DNA from: an uncultured Lachnospiraceae bacterium
GTDB lineage: Bacteria > Bacillota > Clostridia > Lachnospirales > Lachnospiraceae
Length of the DNA stretch: 41,506 bases
Reading direction: 5' to 3'
Assembly (NCBI GenBank): GCA_945621435.1
Contig: CALZBR010000021.1
Coordinates: 1-41,506 of the forward strand
Part shown: one piece after another, positions 25,570 through 33,014 of the stretch
Layout of the letters: each line of letters opens with the position of its first letter
Position numbering within the stretch: position 1 is the stretch's first letter
Notes under the pieces: model-generated
What the model was told of the DNA's origin: nothing
The model's database searches: none
The model's input: the letters and a program-made list of their open reading frames with translations, nothing else
Made by a program: the position numbers and the translations under genes

Positions 25570-27465
25570 ATGGGGATTCAGACACAGTTCTGTGGGCTGC
25601 TTCTTTTGCTCACAGTTCTTGTATTGTGGCTGTTACAGCCACGAATAAAGTTGAAGACTCAGCGGATATATGCCGGTCTGTTGATAATCGGCATTGTCTG
25701 TTTGGTTCTTGATGGCTATTCCGTGATTGCCATTCACAGAGCAAACAGCTTCAATAGCTATGTCAAAACAGTCTGTAAGTTATATCTTGTCAGTATGGAA
25801 GTGCTGAGCTGTTATACTTTTTTATACCTGTCCGCTGAGTTGGAATCGCACATTTCTTATATTAAAATTGTTCGTCGGCTATGCTATGCATGGGGGACAA
25901 TTTTTGCAATCACCTGTTTGGTATTACCCATCCGTGTTTATAACGAGGGGGGCAAGGTATATACCTACGGAAGCAGCGTGCTGGTTGCATATATTGCTAC
26001 AGTCGGCATGGTGCTGGCAAATCTGCTCATTATGCTCAAACACAAAAAGCACATGGACAAGCGCAGATGGCTGGTGGGAATGATCTGGCAGATACAGTGG
26101 ATTGTGGCGGCCATGATTCAATTTGCCATCCCCGGTTTTCTGATTGTCGGTTTTTCGGCAGCAATCGGTATTACCATCGTATTCATTAAACTGGAGAATC
26201 CGGAAGGATATCTGGATCGTGTGACGGGAGTCTTCAATGATCAGGCTTTGAGGCTGTATATTGACGATAATTATAAAAATAACAGGCAGTTTCAGCTGCT
26301 GACTATTTGCCTGACCCATATCAAGAATCACGATGAGGCACTTAGTCCTGCGGAAACTGATCTTTTGGCGAGGGAGCTTGCCATGTATTTTCACACCATT
26401 GTCTTTGAAGAGGTATTCAAGCATGCCGGTTGGGAATATACGATCCTCTTTGAAGAACGGGAGTCCATGGAACGGGCTGCGTATCAGATCAGTCATAAGT
26501 TTACGGAATTCTGGGAAGTAAACGACAAGAAGCTGTATCTGGATTCCTTTATTATTGAGGTGCCGGATAGCAGTATTGCCACCAGATCTGATGAATTGAT
26601 GGAGCTTCGAAGATTATTTGTTGAGTCCGGTAAAAAGCATGGTCTGAAAGGAATTCAGTTCCTGGATGCAAAATGGACAGAACAGATCATGCATGACAGA
26701 CAGGTGGCTGCGAAAATACAGGAGGCTATAAAGGACAATCGTGTAGAAGTGTTCTATCAGCCTATCTATTCCACTTCTGAGAAAAGATTTGTATCTGCGG
26801 AAGCTCTGGTTCGCATCCGCAATCTGGACGGAAGTATTATGCCGCCTGTAGATTTCATTCCTGTAGCAGAGGCAAACGGAATGATTTTACAGTTGGATGA
26901 GATAGTATTCAGAAAAGTATGCGAATTTATCCGTAAGGAGAAGCTTAAGGAAAAAGGAATCCATTATTTGGAAGTCAACCTTTCCGCCGTACAGACCGGT
27001 AAATCTTATCTGGCCGACGAATACATACAGATTATGAGAGAGGTGGGAGTGGATCCCACAATGATAAATCTGGAGATCACAGAGTCGGCAGCGATCAATT
27101 CCAAGGATGCGTTGCTGGCAAATATGGAGAAGCTGCGAGCTTATGGTGTAAAGTTTTCTCTGGATGACTTTGGAACGGGATATTCGAATCTCAACTACAT
27201 TATGGAATTGCCCGTACAGGTAGTTAAGTTCGACAGACAGATGACCAATTCCTATTTTGAAAATGACAAGAGCCGACTGATAATGGAGGCTGCTATCGAT
27301 ATGATCAAGGCCGTTGACATGTACATCGTATCTGAGGGCGTAGAGACAAGGGAGCAGCTGGAGGAATTGGAAAAGGTCGACATCAATTATATCCAGGGTT
27401 ACTACTTTTCCAGACCGGTTCCCGGCAAGGAATTTATTCAGAAACTGGAGGCGCAGAACTTCTGA
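25570..27465 (+). CDS. EAL-domain c-di-GMP phosphodiesterase with membrane input and degenerate GGDEF
   Basis: 631 residues. About seven membrane helices (residues 1-205) precede a GGDEF-like region (about 210-370) that lacks the GGDEF signature. The EAL domain follows (about 385-625). Its catalytic signatures are intact: E411-A-L in SAEALVR, the Asn in EVNLS, the Glu in EITES, the Asp pair in DDFGTGYS, the Lys in VVKFDR, and EGVE. It should hydrolyse c-di-GMP to pGpG. The degenerate GGDEF part may bind GTP as an allosteric domain. Its start follows GAGGTGGG. It ends in an intrinsic terminator that overlaps the stop codon. Confidence 0.9.
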   Translation: MGIQTQFCGLLLLLTVLVLWLLQPRIKLKTQRIYAGLLIIGIVCLVLDGYSVIAIHRANSFNSYVKTVCKLYLVSMEVLSCYTFLYLSAELESHISYIKIVRRLCYAWGTIFAITCLVLPIRVYNEGGKVYTYGSSVLVAYIATVGMVLANLLIMLKHKKHMDKRRWLVGMIWQIQWIVAAMIQFAIPGFLIVGFSAAIGITIVFIKLENPEGYLDRVTGVFNDQALRLYIDDNYKNNRQFQLLTICLTHIKNHDEALSPAETDLLARELAMYFHTIVFEEVFKHAGWEYTILFEERESMERAAYQISHKFTEFWEVNDKKLYLDSFIIEVPDSSIATRSDELMELRRLFVESGKKHGLKGIQFLDAKWTEQIMHDRQVAAKIQEAIKDNRVEVFYQPIYSTSEKRFVSAEALVRIRNLDGSIMPPVDFIPVAEANGMILQLDEIVFRKVCEFIRKEKLKEKGIHYLEVNLSAVQTGKSYLADEYIQIMREVGVDPTMINLEITESAAINSKDALLANMEKLRAYGVKFSLDDFGTGYSNLNYIMELPVQVVKFDRQMTNSYFENDKSRLIMEAAIDMIKAVDMYIVSEGVETREQLEELEKVDINYIQGYYFSRPVPGKEFIQKLEAQNF

Positions 27466-27494
27466 GACAGCGGTTTAGAAGTTCTGTGCTTTTT
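27451..27494 (+). terminator. Intrinsic terminator of the EAL gene
   Basis: GCGCAGAACTTCT (27451-27463) pairs with AGAAGTTCTGTGC (27477-27489), followed by T. The left arm includes the last codons and the stop codon. Confidence 0.85.
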
Positions 27495-27518
27495 AAAGCC
27501 TGCATTTTCGAATTCTGC

Positions 27519-27548
27519 TTGACATTGTATGATGATGTGTCATATAAT
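27519..27548 (+). promoter_or_regulatory. Promoter of the tRNA cluster
   Basis: TTGACA at 27519-27524 and TATAAT at 27543-27548 with an 18-base spacer, 12 bases before the tRNA-Pro start. Confidence 0.8.
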
Positions 27549-27560
27549 TGTGCAGTATCG

Positions 27561-27635
27561 CGGGGTGTGGCTCAGCTTGGCTAGAGCGCCTGGTTTGGGA
27601 CCAGGAGGTCCAGGGTTCGAATCCCTGTACCCCGA
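27561..27635 (+). tRNA. tRNA-Pro (anticodon TGG)
   Basis: Acceptor arms CGGGGTG and TACCCCG pair (one G-T). The anticodon stem is CCTGG / CCAGG around loop TTTGGGA, giving TGG. The T-arm has GGTTCGAATCC. CCA is not encoded. Confidence 0.95.
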
Positions 27636-27691
27636 TTGACGATGAAGTTGTATCCGGCTGATTTTTATGGCTAGTTTTTGTGGAAAAAGTG

Positions 27692-27720
27692 TTGACAATT
27701 CCAAAAGAATAAGATACAAT
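27692..27720 (+). promoter_or_regulatory. Second promoter within the tRNA cluster
   Basis: TTGACA at 27692-27697 and TACAAT at 27715-27720 with a 17-base spacer. It lies between tRNA-Pro and tRNA-Arg and would drive the last four tRNAs. Confidence 0.75.
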
Positions 27721-27752
27721 AGTCATCGTCGGTTTGCTATGAACTGATTTGT

Positions 27753-27826
<74 letters not shown>

Positions 27827-27871
27827 TTTCGTGGAGCAGGATGAGAGTCTGTGCTCCTCGATTGGTAATAT

Positions 27872-27946
27872 GGTGGGTATAGCGCAGTTGGTTAGCGCGC
27901 CAGATTGTGGCTCTGGAGGCCAAGGGTTCGAATCCCTTTATCCACC
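27872..27946 (+). tRNA. tRNA-His (anticodon GTG)
   Basis: Acceptor arms GTGGGTA and TATCCAC pair. The base before the 5' arm is G and the discriminator is C, matching the G-1:C73 identity pair of tRNA-His. The anticodon loop TTGTGGC gives GTG. Confidence 0.95.
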
Positions 27947-27992
27947 CTTTTTTAGAAAGACGTGTCTTGGGGACACGCTTGGTGTAAAATAT

Positions 27993-28064
27993 AGGGCTAT
28001 CGCCAAGCGGTAAGGCACAGCACTTTGACTGCTGCATTCGCTGGTTCGAATCCAGCTAGCCCTG
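27993..28064 (+). tRNA. tRNA-Gln (anticodon TTG)
   Basis: Acceptor arms AGGGCTA and TAGCCCT pair. The anticodon loop CTTTGAC gives TTG. The T-arm is CTGGTTCGAATCCAG. Confidence 0.94.
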
Positions 28065-28083
28065 TTTGCGTAGTGCATAATAT

Positions 28084-28156
28084 GGAGCACTAGCTCAGTC
28101 GGTAGAGCACTTGACTTTTAATCAAGTTGTCGCGGGTTCGATTCCCGCGTGCTTCA
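28084..28156 (+). tRNA. tRNA-Lys (anticodon TTT)
   Basis: Acceptor arms GGAGCAC and GTGCTTC pair (one G-T). The anticodon stem TTGA / TCAA encloses CTTTTAA, giving TTT. The T-arm is GCGGGTTCGATTCCCGC. Confidence 0.94.
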
Positions 28157-28159
28157 CTA

Positions 28160-28188
28160 AAGCTTCGGTTATCGAGGCTTATTTTTTT
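28160..28188 (+). terminator. Intrinsic terminator of the tRNA cluster
   Basis: AAGCTTCG pairs with CGAGGCTT (one G-T), followed by a run of seven T. Confidence 0.85.
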
Positions 28189-28274
28189 GCAATTTCATAA
28201 TGAAAGCAGGGGGGCGACTACTCTGTTTTCACGAGAAGATAAAGTGGAAATAAAGATAAGAAGAGGATGAGGAA

Positions 28275-29723
28275 ATGGCAAATCGGAACATTGGGGCTAC
28301 AGAGGACAAGCAGAAGGAGTTCGGGCAGAAAGATGCCAAACGGACAGAAATCGGGCACACGAAACAGGGTCAGTCGGAAAACAAGATGGGCGTCATGCCC
28401 GTGAACAGGCTGCTGATCAGCATGTCCCTGCCGATGATGATCTCCATGCTGGTGCAGGCACTGTACAATATTGTGGACAGTATCTTTGTGTCCAGAATCG
28501 ATGAGCTGGCTCTCAGGGCGGTATCTCTGGCCTTCCCTATCCAGAGCCTGATGATTGCCGTTTCTGCCGGGACGGCGGTGGGCCTCAACGCTTTTCTCTC
28601 TAAGACCCTTGGGGAGAAAAATTACGAAAAAGCCAATGCCATCTCGGTGAATGGCATCTTTATAGAACTGCTGAGTTTTGTTGTTTTTGCTTTGATTGGT
28701 CTCTTCGCCAGCAGACCCTTCTATGCCAGTCAGACCACTCTTCAGGTGGTTGAGGATTACGGCACAACCTATCTTTCTATCTGCTGTACCGCCAGTATCG
28801 GTATTTTTATGCAGATGACCTTTGAGAGACTGCTTCAGTCTACCGGTAAGACCTTTTATACCATGATTACCCAGGGAGTAGGAGCCATTATCAATCTGGT
28901 GTTGGATCCCATCCTGATCTTCGGTTATTGCGGTTTCCCTTCCATGGGAGTTGCGGGAGCTGCCTGGGCTACGGTCATCGGACAGATGACAGCTGCAGTA
29001 CTGGCAATTCTTTTTAACCTGAAGGCAAACCATGAACTGAAGCTTTCCTTCCGGGGATTCCGTCCGGATATTGGCCTGATAGGGCAGATTTACAGGGTGG
29101 GTATTCCCTCTATTGTCATGCAGGCCATCGGCTCCGTCATGACCTATGGTATGAATCTGATTCTGGAGGCTTTCGGTGCGGCCCAGACTGTGTTTGGAAT
29201 CTATTTCAAATTACAGAGCTTTATCTTCATGCCGGTCTTTGGACTAAACAACGGTATGGTTCCCATCATTGCCTACAATTACGGTGCCGGTAAAAGAAAA
29301 CGGGTGGTGAAGACTATGAAGAGCAGTATCGCTTTTGCGGTGGGTATCATGCTGGTGGGACTGGCAGTCATGGAGCTGATACCAGGGCAGCTCATCCTGC
29401 TGTTTAACGCCACGCCGGAGCTTTTGGAAATCGGCATTCCTGCACTGCGCATCATCTGTCTGAGCTTCTGCTTTGCGGGGTATTGTATTGTGGTGGGAAG
29501 TGCCTTCCAGGCTCTGGGTAACGGAGTCTACAGCATGTGTGTATCCATCGCCAGGCAGCTCTGTGTCCTGCTTCCCGTTGCCTATCTCTTCTCGCTGAGC
29601 GGCAATGTGAACCTGATCTGGTGGTCATTTCCCATTGCAGAGATTGCCAGTGTGGCGATGAGTACCTTTTTCCTGATCAGAATTGATAGAAAGATCATCA
29701 GAAAAATCGGGAAACGCTTCTGA
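28275..29723 (+). CDS. MATE-family efflux transporter
   Basis: 482 residues with about twelve membrane helices. The two MatE repeats begin at VNRLLISMSLPMMISMLVQA (about residue 42) and IYRVGIPSIVMQAIGSVMTY (about residue 272). ALYNIVDSIFVSRI and LGNGVYSMCVSIARQL are typical. Members export drugs or metabolites using Na+ or H+. The first about 37 residues are hydrophilic and charged; an internal ATG at 28386 (MGVMPVNRLL) is an alternative start, but GAGGATGAGG just before 28275 favours the longer form. Substrate is unknown. The stop TGA is followed in the same frame by an FHA remnant. Confidence 0.9.
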   Translation: MANRNIGATEDKQKEFGQKDAKRTEIGHTKQGQSENKMGVMPVNRLLISMSLPMMISMLVQALYNIVDSIFVSRIDELALRAVSLAFPIQSLMIAVSAGTAVGLNAFLSKTLGEKNYEKANAISVNGIFIELLSFVVFALIGLFASRPFYASQTTLQVVEDYGTTYLSICCTASIGIFMQMTFERLLQSTGKTFYTMITQGVGAIINLVLDPILIFGYCGFPSMGVAGAAWATVIGQMTAAVLAILFNLKANHELKLSFRGFRPDIGLIGQIYRVGIPSIVMQAIGSVMTYGMNLILEAFGAAQTVFGIYFKLQSFIFMPVFGLNNGMVPIIAYNYGAGKRKRVVKTMKSSIAFAVGIMLVGLAVMELIPGQLILLFNATPELLEIGIPALRIICLSFCFAGYCIVVGSAFQALGNGVYSMCVSIARQLCVLLPVAYLFSLSGNVNLIWWSFPIAEIASVAMSTFFLIRIDRKIIRKIGKRF

Positions 29724-30017
29724 AAAAGAGAATACGTAACCCTGCCTTTTATCAGTGAAGAGGCTCGTAAGGAAAAAGAAGAGGAAGAGAGAGTTGCTTC
29801 TTCAGAAGATGTATGTAATCTGGCAATTCCTACAGACGGTGCCGTATCAGAGAGACATTGTGAGGTCAGTGTGGTTAACAATCAGTTCTGCTTAAGAGAC
29901 GTTGGTTCCTCTAACGGAACAATGGTCAACGGTCAAAGGATTACGCAGATGGTTGAGATAAAGACAGGGTTTATCATTACCCTTGGAAGGAATGAGTACA
30001 GAATTATTCTGGAGTAA
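29724..30017 (+). pseudogene. FHA-domain protein remnant, 5' end missing
   Basis: After the MATE stop codon the same frame stays open to a TAA at 30015-30017. It encodes most of a forkhead-associated domain: SERHCEVSVVNN, LRDVGSSNGTMVNGQRI, and a GFIITLGRNEYRII end. FHA domains bind phosphothreonine peptides. The core SxxH and GSSNGT motifs are intact, but the first strands are replaced by a Glu/Lys-rich stretch. There is no good start codon or ribosome binding site, so I read it as the 3' remnant of a lost gene. A tandem duplication of CTGGAGTAATGT follows at about 30009-30034. Confidence 0.65.
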
Positions 30018-30048
30018 TGTGTCTGGAGTAATGTTTGGTAGAATCCTG

Positions 30049-30078
30049 TTGACAAGTACTGCGCCCTTTTGTTATGAT
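30049..30078 (+). promoter_or_regulatory. Promoter of the riboswitch-cation exchanger unit
   Basis: TTGACA at 30049-30054 and TATGAT at 30073-30078 with an 18-base spacer. Transcription would begin about 6-10 bases later, just before the riboswitch. Confidence 0.72.
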
Positions 30079-30087
30079 ATGTTATGT

Positions 30088-30219
30088 ACAAAAGGGAGTA
30101 GTCGGCATATATTTCATATGCTTGCATATCGTCAGTACGATTGATAAAATCCGGTATGTGACCAAGTGGCGAGACTTTTGTTGCAATATTTTGTATGCAA
30201 CAAAGAGCTCGCCTTTTTT
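30088..30219 (+). promoter_or_regulatory. yybP-ykoY (Mn2+) type riboswitch with terminator
   Basis: The leader begins with AAAAGGGAGTAG and contains CGTCAGTACG and GGCGAGAC, the order of conserved blocks I know from the yybP-ykoY manganese riboswitch. The expression platform is a terminator: GGCGAG (30168-30173) pairs with CTCGCC (30208-30213), an inner TTTGTTGCA / TGCAACAAA stem is nested inside, and TTTTTT follows. Genes under this riboswitch include Mn2+ exporters and CaCA exchangers, which fits the next gene. The assignment rests on motif recall, not on a covariance-model search. Confidence 0.72.
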
Positions 30220-30246
30220 GTTGCGGAAGGGATAGGGGACAAGAGA

Positions 30247-31224
30247 ATGTTAGAAATTTTGCTTCAGTTAGGGTTGATGGTGTTGGGCTTTGTTATGCTC
30301 ATTAAAGGAGCAGACTGGTTTGTGGATGGTGCTGCGGGTGTGGCTACCAAATTAAGAATTCCACAGCTGATTATCGGGTTGACCATCGTTGCCATGGGCA
30401 CCAGTGCACCGGAGGCAGCAGTGAGTATCTCCTCGGCGCTCAAGGGAAATGCGGAGGCTGCAAATGCAGGTGCGGCAGCAGCCAGTGTAGCAGATATTAC
30501 CATCGGTAATGTGTTGGGAAGCAATCTGCTCAATATCCTGATCATTCTGGGGTTGACAGCCACGATTATTTCCATTAAGGTCGCAGAGTCCACGGTGCGA
30601 TATGAGATTCCGTATTTAATTATAATATCTGCGGTATTGCTTGGCCTGGGATACACCGACAATAAGATTACGCTGATAGAAGGTGTCATTCTCTGGGCAC
30701 TTTTCATTGTATATTGTGTGTATCTGTTTGTCATGGCGAAGAAAAATATGAATAACTCAGAAGAAGAGGTGAAGGTAAAGCCTGTCTGGCAGCTGCTTCT
30801 GTTTATCGTAATCGGCGTTGCCATGATTGTATTCGGCAGCGACTTTGCCGTGGACGGTGCTACCGGTATTGCCCAGAAGCTTGGTATTTCCGAGAGGATC
30901 ATCGGTCTTACCATTGTGGCGCTGGGGACTTCCCTGCCTGAGCTGGTGACCTCCGTTACTGCTGCAAAGAAGGGCAATGCGGATATTGCCATCGGAAATA
31001 TCGTGGGCAGCAATATATTCAATATCCTGTTTGTTGTAGGCACCACGGCACTGATTACTCCTGTGGCATTTGCTCCCAAATTCGTGATAGATGCATTCAT
31101 CTGTATCGGCGCGACTGTTTTATTGTGGCTTGGTGTGGTCAGAAAAAAGAAATTGACCAGAGCCCTGGGTATCACAATGTTAATATGCTATGCAGGATAT
31201 TTTGTGTATCTGCTGGTGGGATAA
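30247..31224 (+). CDS. Calcium/sodium antiporter (CaCA family, YrbG-like)
   Basis: 325 residues from the ATG at 30247, preceded by AGGGGACAAG. An upstream in-frame GTG at 30166 falls inside the riboswitch terminator and is rejected. Ten or so membrane helices form two inverted repeats. The ion-binding alpha motifs are GTSAPE...GNVLGSNLLNI in repeat 1 and GTSLPE...GNIVGSNIFNI in repeat 2. Repeat 1 has an Ala-rich insertion of about a dozen residues between KGNA and ITIGN that repeat 2 lacks. The riboswitch suggests that it exports Mn2+ or is induced by it. Confidence 0.9.
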   Translation: MLEILLQLGLMVLGFVMLIKGADWFVDGAAGVATKLRIPQLIIGLTIVAMGTSAPEAAVSISSALKGNAEAANAGAAAASVADITIGNVLGSNLLNILIILGLTATIISIKVAESTVRYEIPYLIIISAVLLGLGYTDNKITLIEGVILWALFIVYCVYLFVMAKKNMNNSEEEVKVKPVWQLLLFIVIGVAMIVFGSDFAVDGATGIAQKLGISERIIGLTIVALGTSLPELVTSVTAAKKGNADIAIGNIVGSNIFNILFVVGTTALITPVAFAPKFVIDAFICIGATVLLWLGVVRKKKLTRALGITMLICYAGYFVYLLVG

Positions 31225-31230
31225 AAATAT

Positions 31231-31262
31231 GCTACACATCAACAAAGGTGTGTAGCTTTTTT
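31231..31262 (+). terminator. Intrinsic terminator after the cation exchanger
   Basis: GCTACACATC pairs with GGTGTGTAGC around AACAAA, followed by TTTTTT. Confidence 0.9.
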
Positions 31263-31279
31263 CATAAGGGGAGGGACAC

Positions 31280-32767
31280 ATGAGAGCAGTCAATATTTAT
31301 GCGTTAACCAGAATGTTGGATGAAAAGCTTTTGGCGAAATACGAAAAGCACCTGTCAGGTAGAGAATATAGTCTGCGAATCAGAAGCTGGGAGATTCTCG
31401 GACTCCGGGATCTGGCGGAGCTCTTGTGCGAGGAAGCCGGGACATATGATCGACTGTCCTTTTTCTACTCTTTTCAGATTCCGAAGCTTGGAAAAGAGCT
31501 GGATCTTCTTCAGATTACCCGGGACAGGGTGGTGAATATAGAGCTGAAAAGCCAGGCGGTTTCCGAGGAGAAGTTGAAAAAACAATTACTTTTAAACAGG
31601 CACTATCTCTCTTCTTTGGGAAAGCATGTGTATCTGTATACCTACGTCAGCAGTAAAAACCTCCTCTTTCGTCTGACCAACGGGGACCGTTTGGTAGAGT
31701 GTAAAGTCTCTGAACTGAGGGGAATCCTCAGCCCTTTGTGCGATTGTATTACAGAGAATATCGAGTCCCTTTTCAGCGAGGAAAGGTATATGATTTCACC
31801 GCTGACGGAGCCTGACCGTTTTCTTAGGCGGGATTATTTCCTGACCTCTCAGCAGAGGGATATCCGCGGGAAAATCCTTGCAGATATTGCAAGAGGTAAT
31901 CTGTTTCAGGGCTATTGTGGTCTGCCCGGGACAGGAAAAACGTTGCTGTTGTTTGATATTGCCATGCAGTTATCGGTAAAACAGAGGGTGGCAGTTCTGC
32001 ACTTTGGCAACTCCTCGGAAGAGTTGAACCGTTTACAAAAAATCCTGAAGAGAGTGGAACTGTATGCATTGGAGACTTTGGAAGAACATACAGAAGCTTT
32101 TTGGAAACATCTGGCGCAATATGCCTGTGTGTGCGTGGATGAAGGGCAGCGTATGTCGGAAGAATTCTTACGACATCTGGTTGACTTTGCAAAAGAGAAC
32201 TCCTGCCCTGTCGTCATCTCCTATGTGTACGAGGAGGTGCTCAGCCCTGAAGAGCGGGAGAGCAATGTTGCGGAGAGACTTTCGGAACTGCCGGAGTATG
32301 TGGCTTACAGACTGACGAACCGGATCCGTGCCAATGCACAGCTTTCTAATTTTATCCAGAATCTTGTAAATCTGAAAAAGGGGAGACGAAGAGGACCGTT
32401 CCCTTTGGTGGAGATGACCTATGCCGGGAATCGGGAGGAGTTGGGCTGGATGCTGGAGCATTATGAGAAACAAGGTTATCAATATCTGCCTCTTCCACCG
32501 GTAAGTACGGATACAGAGGGGGCGAATGGTAAGCAGGAGAGATTGGAGAATAAGGATTATCCCAAGGTCGTAATGGTCATGGACAGCCGGTTTGCCTATG
32601 ATGAGAAGGGGTATCTCAGAGAGACTTCGCAGAAGGACAACACTCACTCTGTTGCCAGGCTTTTTCATGGCTTAAATCGGGCCACAGGAGCTCTGGCAAT
32701 GGTGGTTTTTGATAATCCGGCGTTATTCCGGGAGATCCTGTTCATCCTGCAGGGGGAGATCTCCTGA
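31280..32767 (+). CDS. Nuclease-like / P-loop ATPase (SF1 helicase-like, DUF2075 type) fusion protein
   Basis: 495 residues. The N-terminal part resembles a PD-(D/E)xK nuclease core: D75 in GKELDLLQI, then E88-L-K90 in VVNIELKS, as in NERD and restriction-type nucleases. The C-terminal part is a P-loop domain with Walker A GLPGTGKT (K220), Walker B VCVDEGQ (D287-E288), and helicase-like later motifs: YRLTNRIRAN (arginine motif) and SVARLFHGLNRATGALAMVVF near the end. It probably acts on DNA or RNA and could be a defence or repair protein. AGGGGAGGG precedes the ATG. It is monocistronic, between two terminator/promoter sets. Confidence 0.7.
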   Translation: MRAVNIYALTRMLDEKLLAKYEKHLSGREYSLRIRSWEILGLRDLAELLCEEAGTYDRLSFFYSFQIPKLGKELDLLQITRDRVVNIELKSQAVSEEKLKKQLLLNRHYLSSLGKHVYLYTYVSSKNLLFRLTNGDRLVECKVSELRGILSPLCDCITENIESLFSEERYMISPLTEPDRFLRRDYFLTSQQRDIRGKILADIARGNLFQGYCGLPGTGKTLLLFDIAMQLSVKQRVAVLHFGNSSEELNRLQKILKRVELYALETLEEHTEAFWKHLAQYACVCVDEGQRMSEEFLRHLVDFAKENSCPVVISYVYEEVLSPEERESNVAERLSELPEYVAYRLTNRIRANAQLSNFIQNLVNLKKGRRRGPFPLVEMTYAGNREELGWMLEHYEKQGYQYLPLPPVSTDTEGANGKQERLENKDYPKVVMVMDSRFAYDEKGYLRETSQKDNTHSVARLFHGLNRATGALAMVVFDNPALFREILFILQGEIS

Positions 32768-32789
32768 TTCTTTCTGACAGACACACTTC

Positions 32790-32818
32790 TTGACTTTTCC
32801 TGTGACATATTCTATAAT
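32790..32818 (+). promoter_or_regulatory. Promoter of the Rpn-type gene
   Basis: TTGACT at 32790-32795 and TATAAT at 32813-32818 with a 17-base spacer. It leaves a leader of about 190 bases before the start codon. Confidence 0.75.
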
Positions 32819-32824
32819 CATTTC

Positions 32825-32973
32825 ATCGGTAACCATTCGGTCAGACCGACGGGAAAGTGAAAATCGTAACCATCCGTTAGGATGTCATTGGCATTCGCCA
32901 ACTTTTTCACAGAAAGTACAAGAAAATACGGAAACTAGTTGGCAAAGCGGTTTGTCTTTTTTGCTGTTCCTTT
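32825..32973 (+). promoter_or_regulatory. Structured leader with terminator, candidate regulatory RNA
   Basis: Successive stems are visible: TCGGT with ACCGA, closed by outer TTTCA with TGAAA; CATCC-GTTA-GGATG; TTGGC-ATTC-GCCAA; and a terminator GGCAAA-GCGG-TTTGTC followed by TTTTTT. The GCCAAC of the third stem can also pair with GTTGGC at the start of the terminator, giving mutually exclusive folds. GTAACCAT occurs twice. I do not recognise a known riboswitch class. Confidence 0.5.
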
Positions 32974-33014
32974 TTTATACAGAATGGGCCAGCTTCTTTG
33001 CCGGAAGGAGGAGC

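Noticed and set aside
28218..29033. Long open frame (271 codons) on the minus strand under the MATE gene
   Set aside because: The translation is low-complexity, His/Gly/Asp-rich, and antisense to clear membrane-protein coding sequence.
30166..30246. Longer start of the cation exchanger at the GTG at 30166
   Set aside because: The extra stretch overlaps the riboswitch terminator and has no ribosome binding site. The ATG at 30247 fits the family start.
32790..33014. Longer start of the Rpn gene near 32790
   Set aside because: This part contains the promoter and structured leader. The ATG at 33015 has a consensus ribosome binding site and the family start MGKYD.
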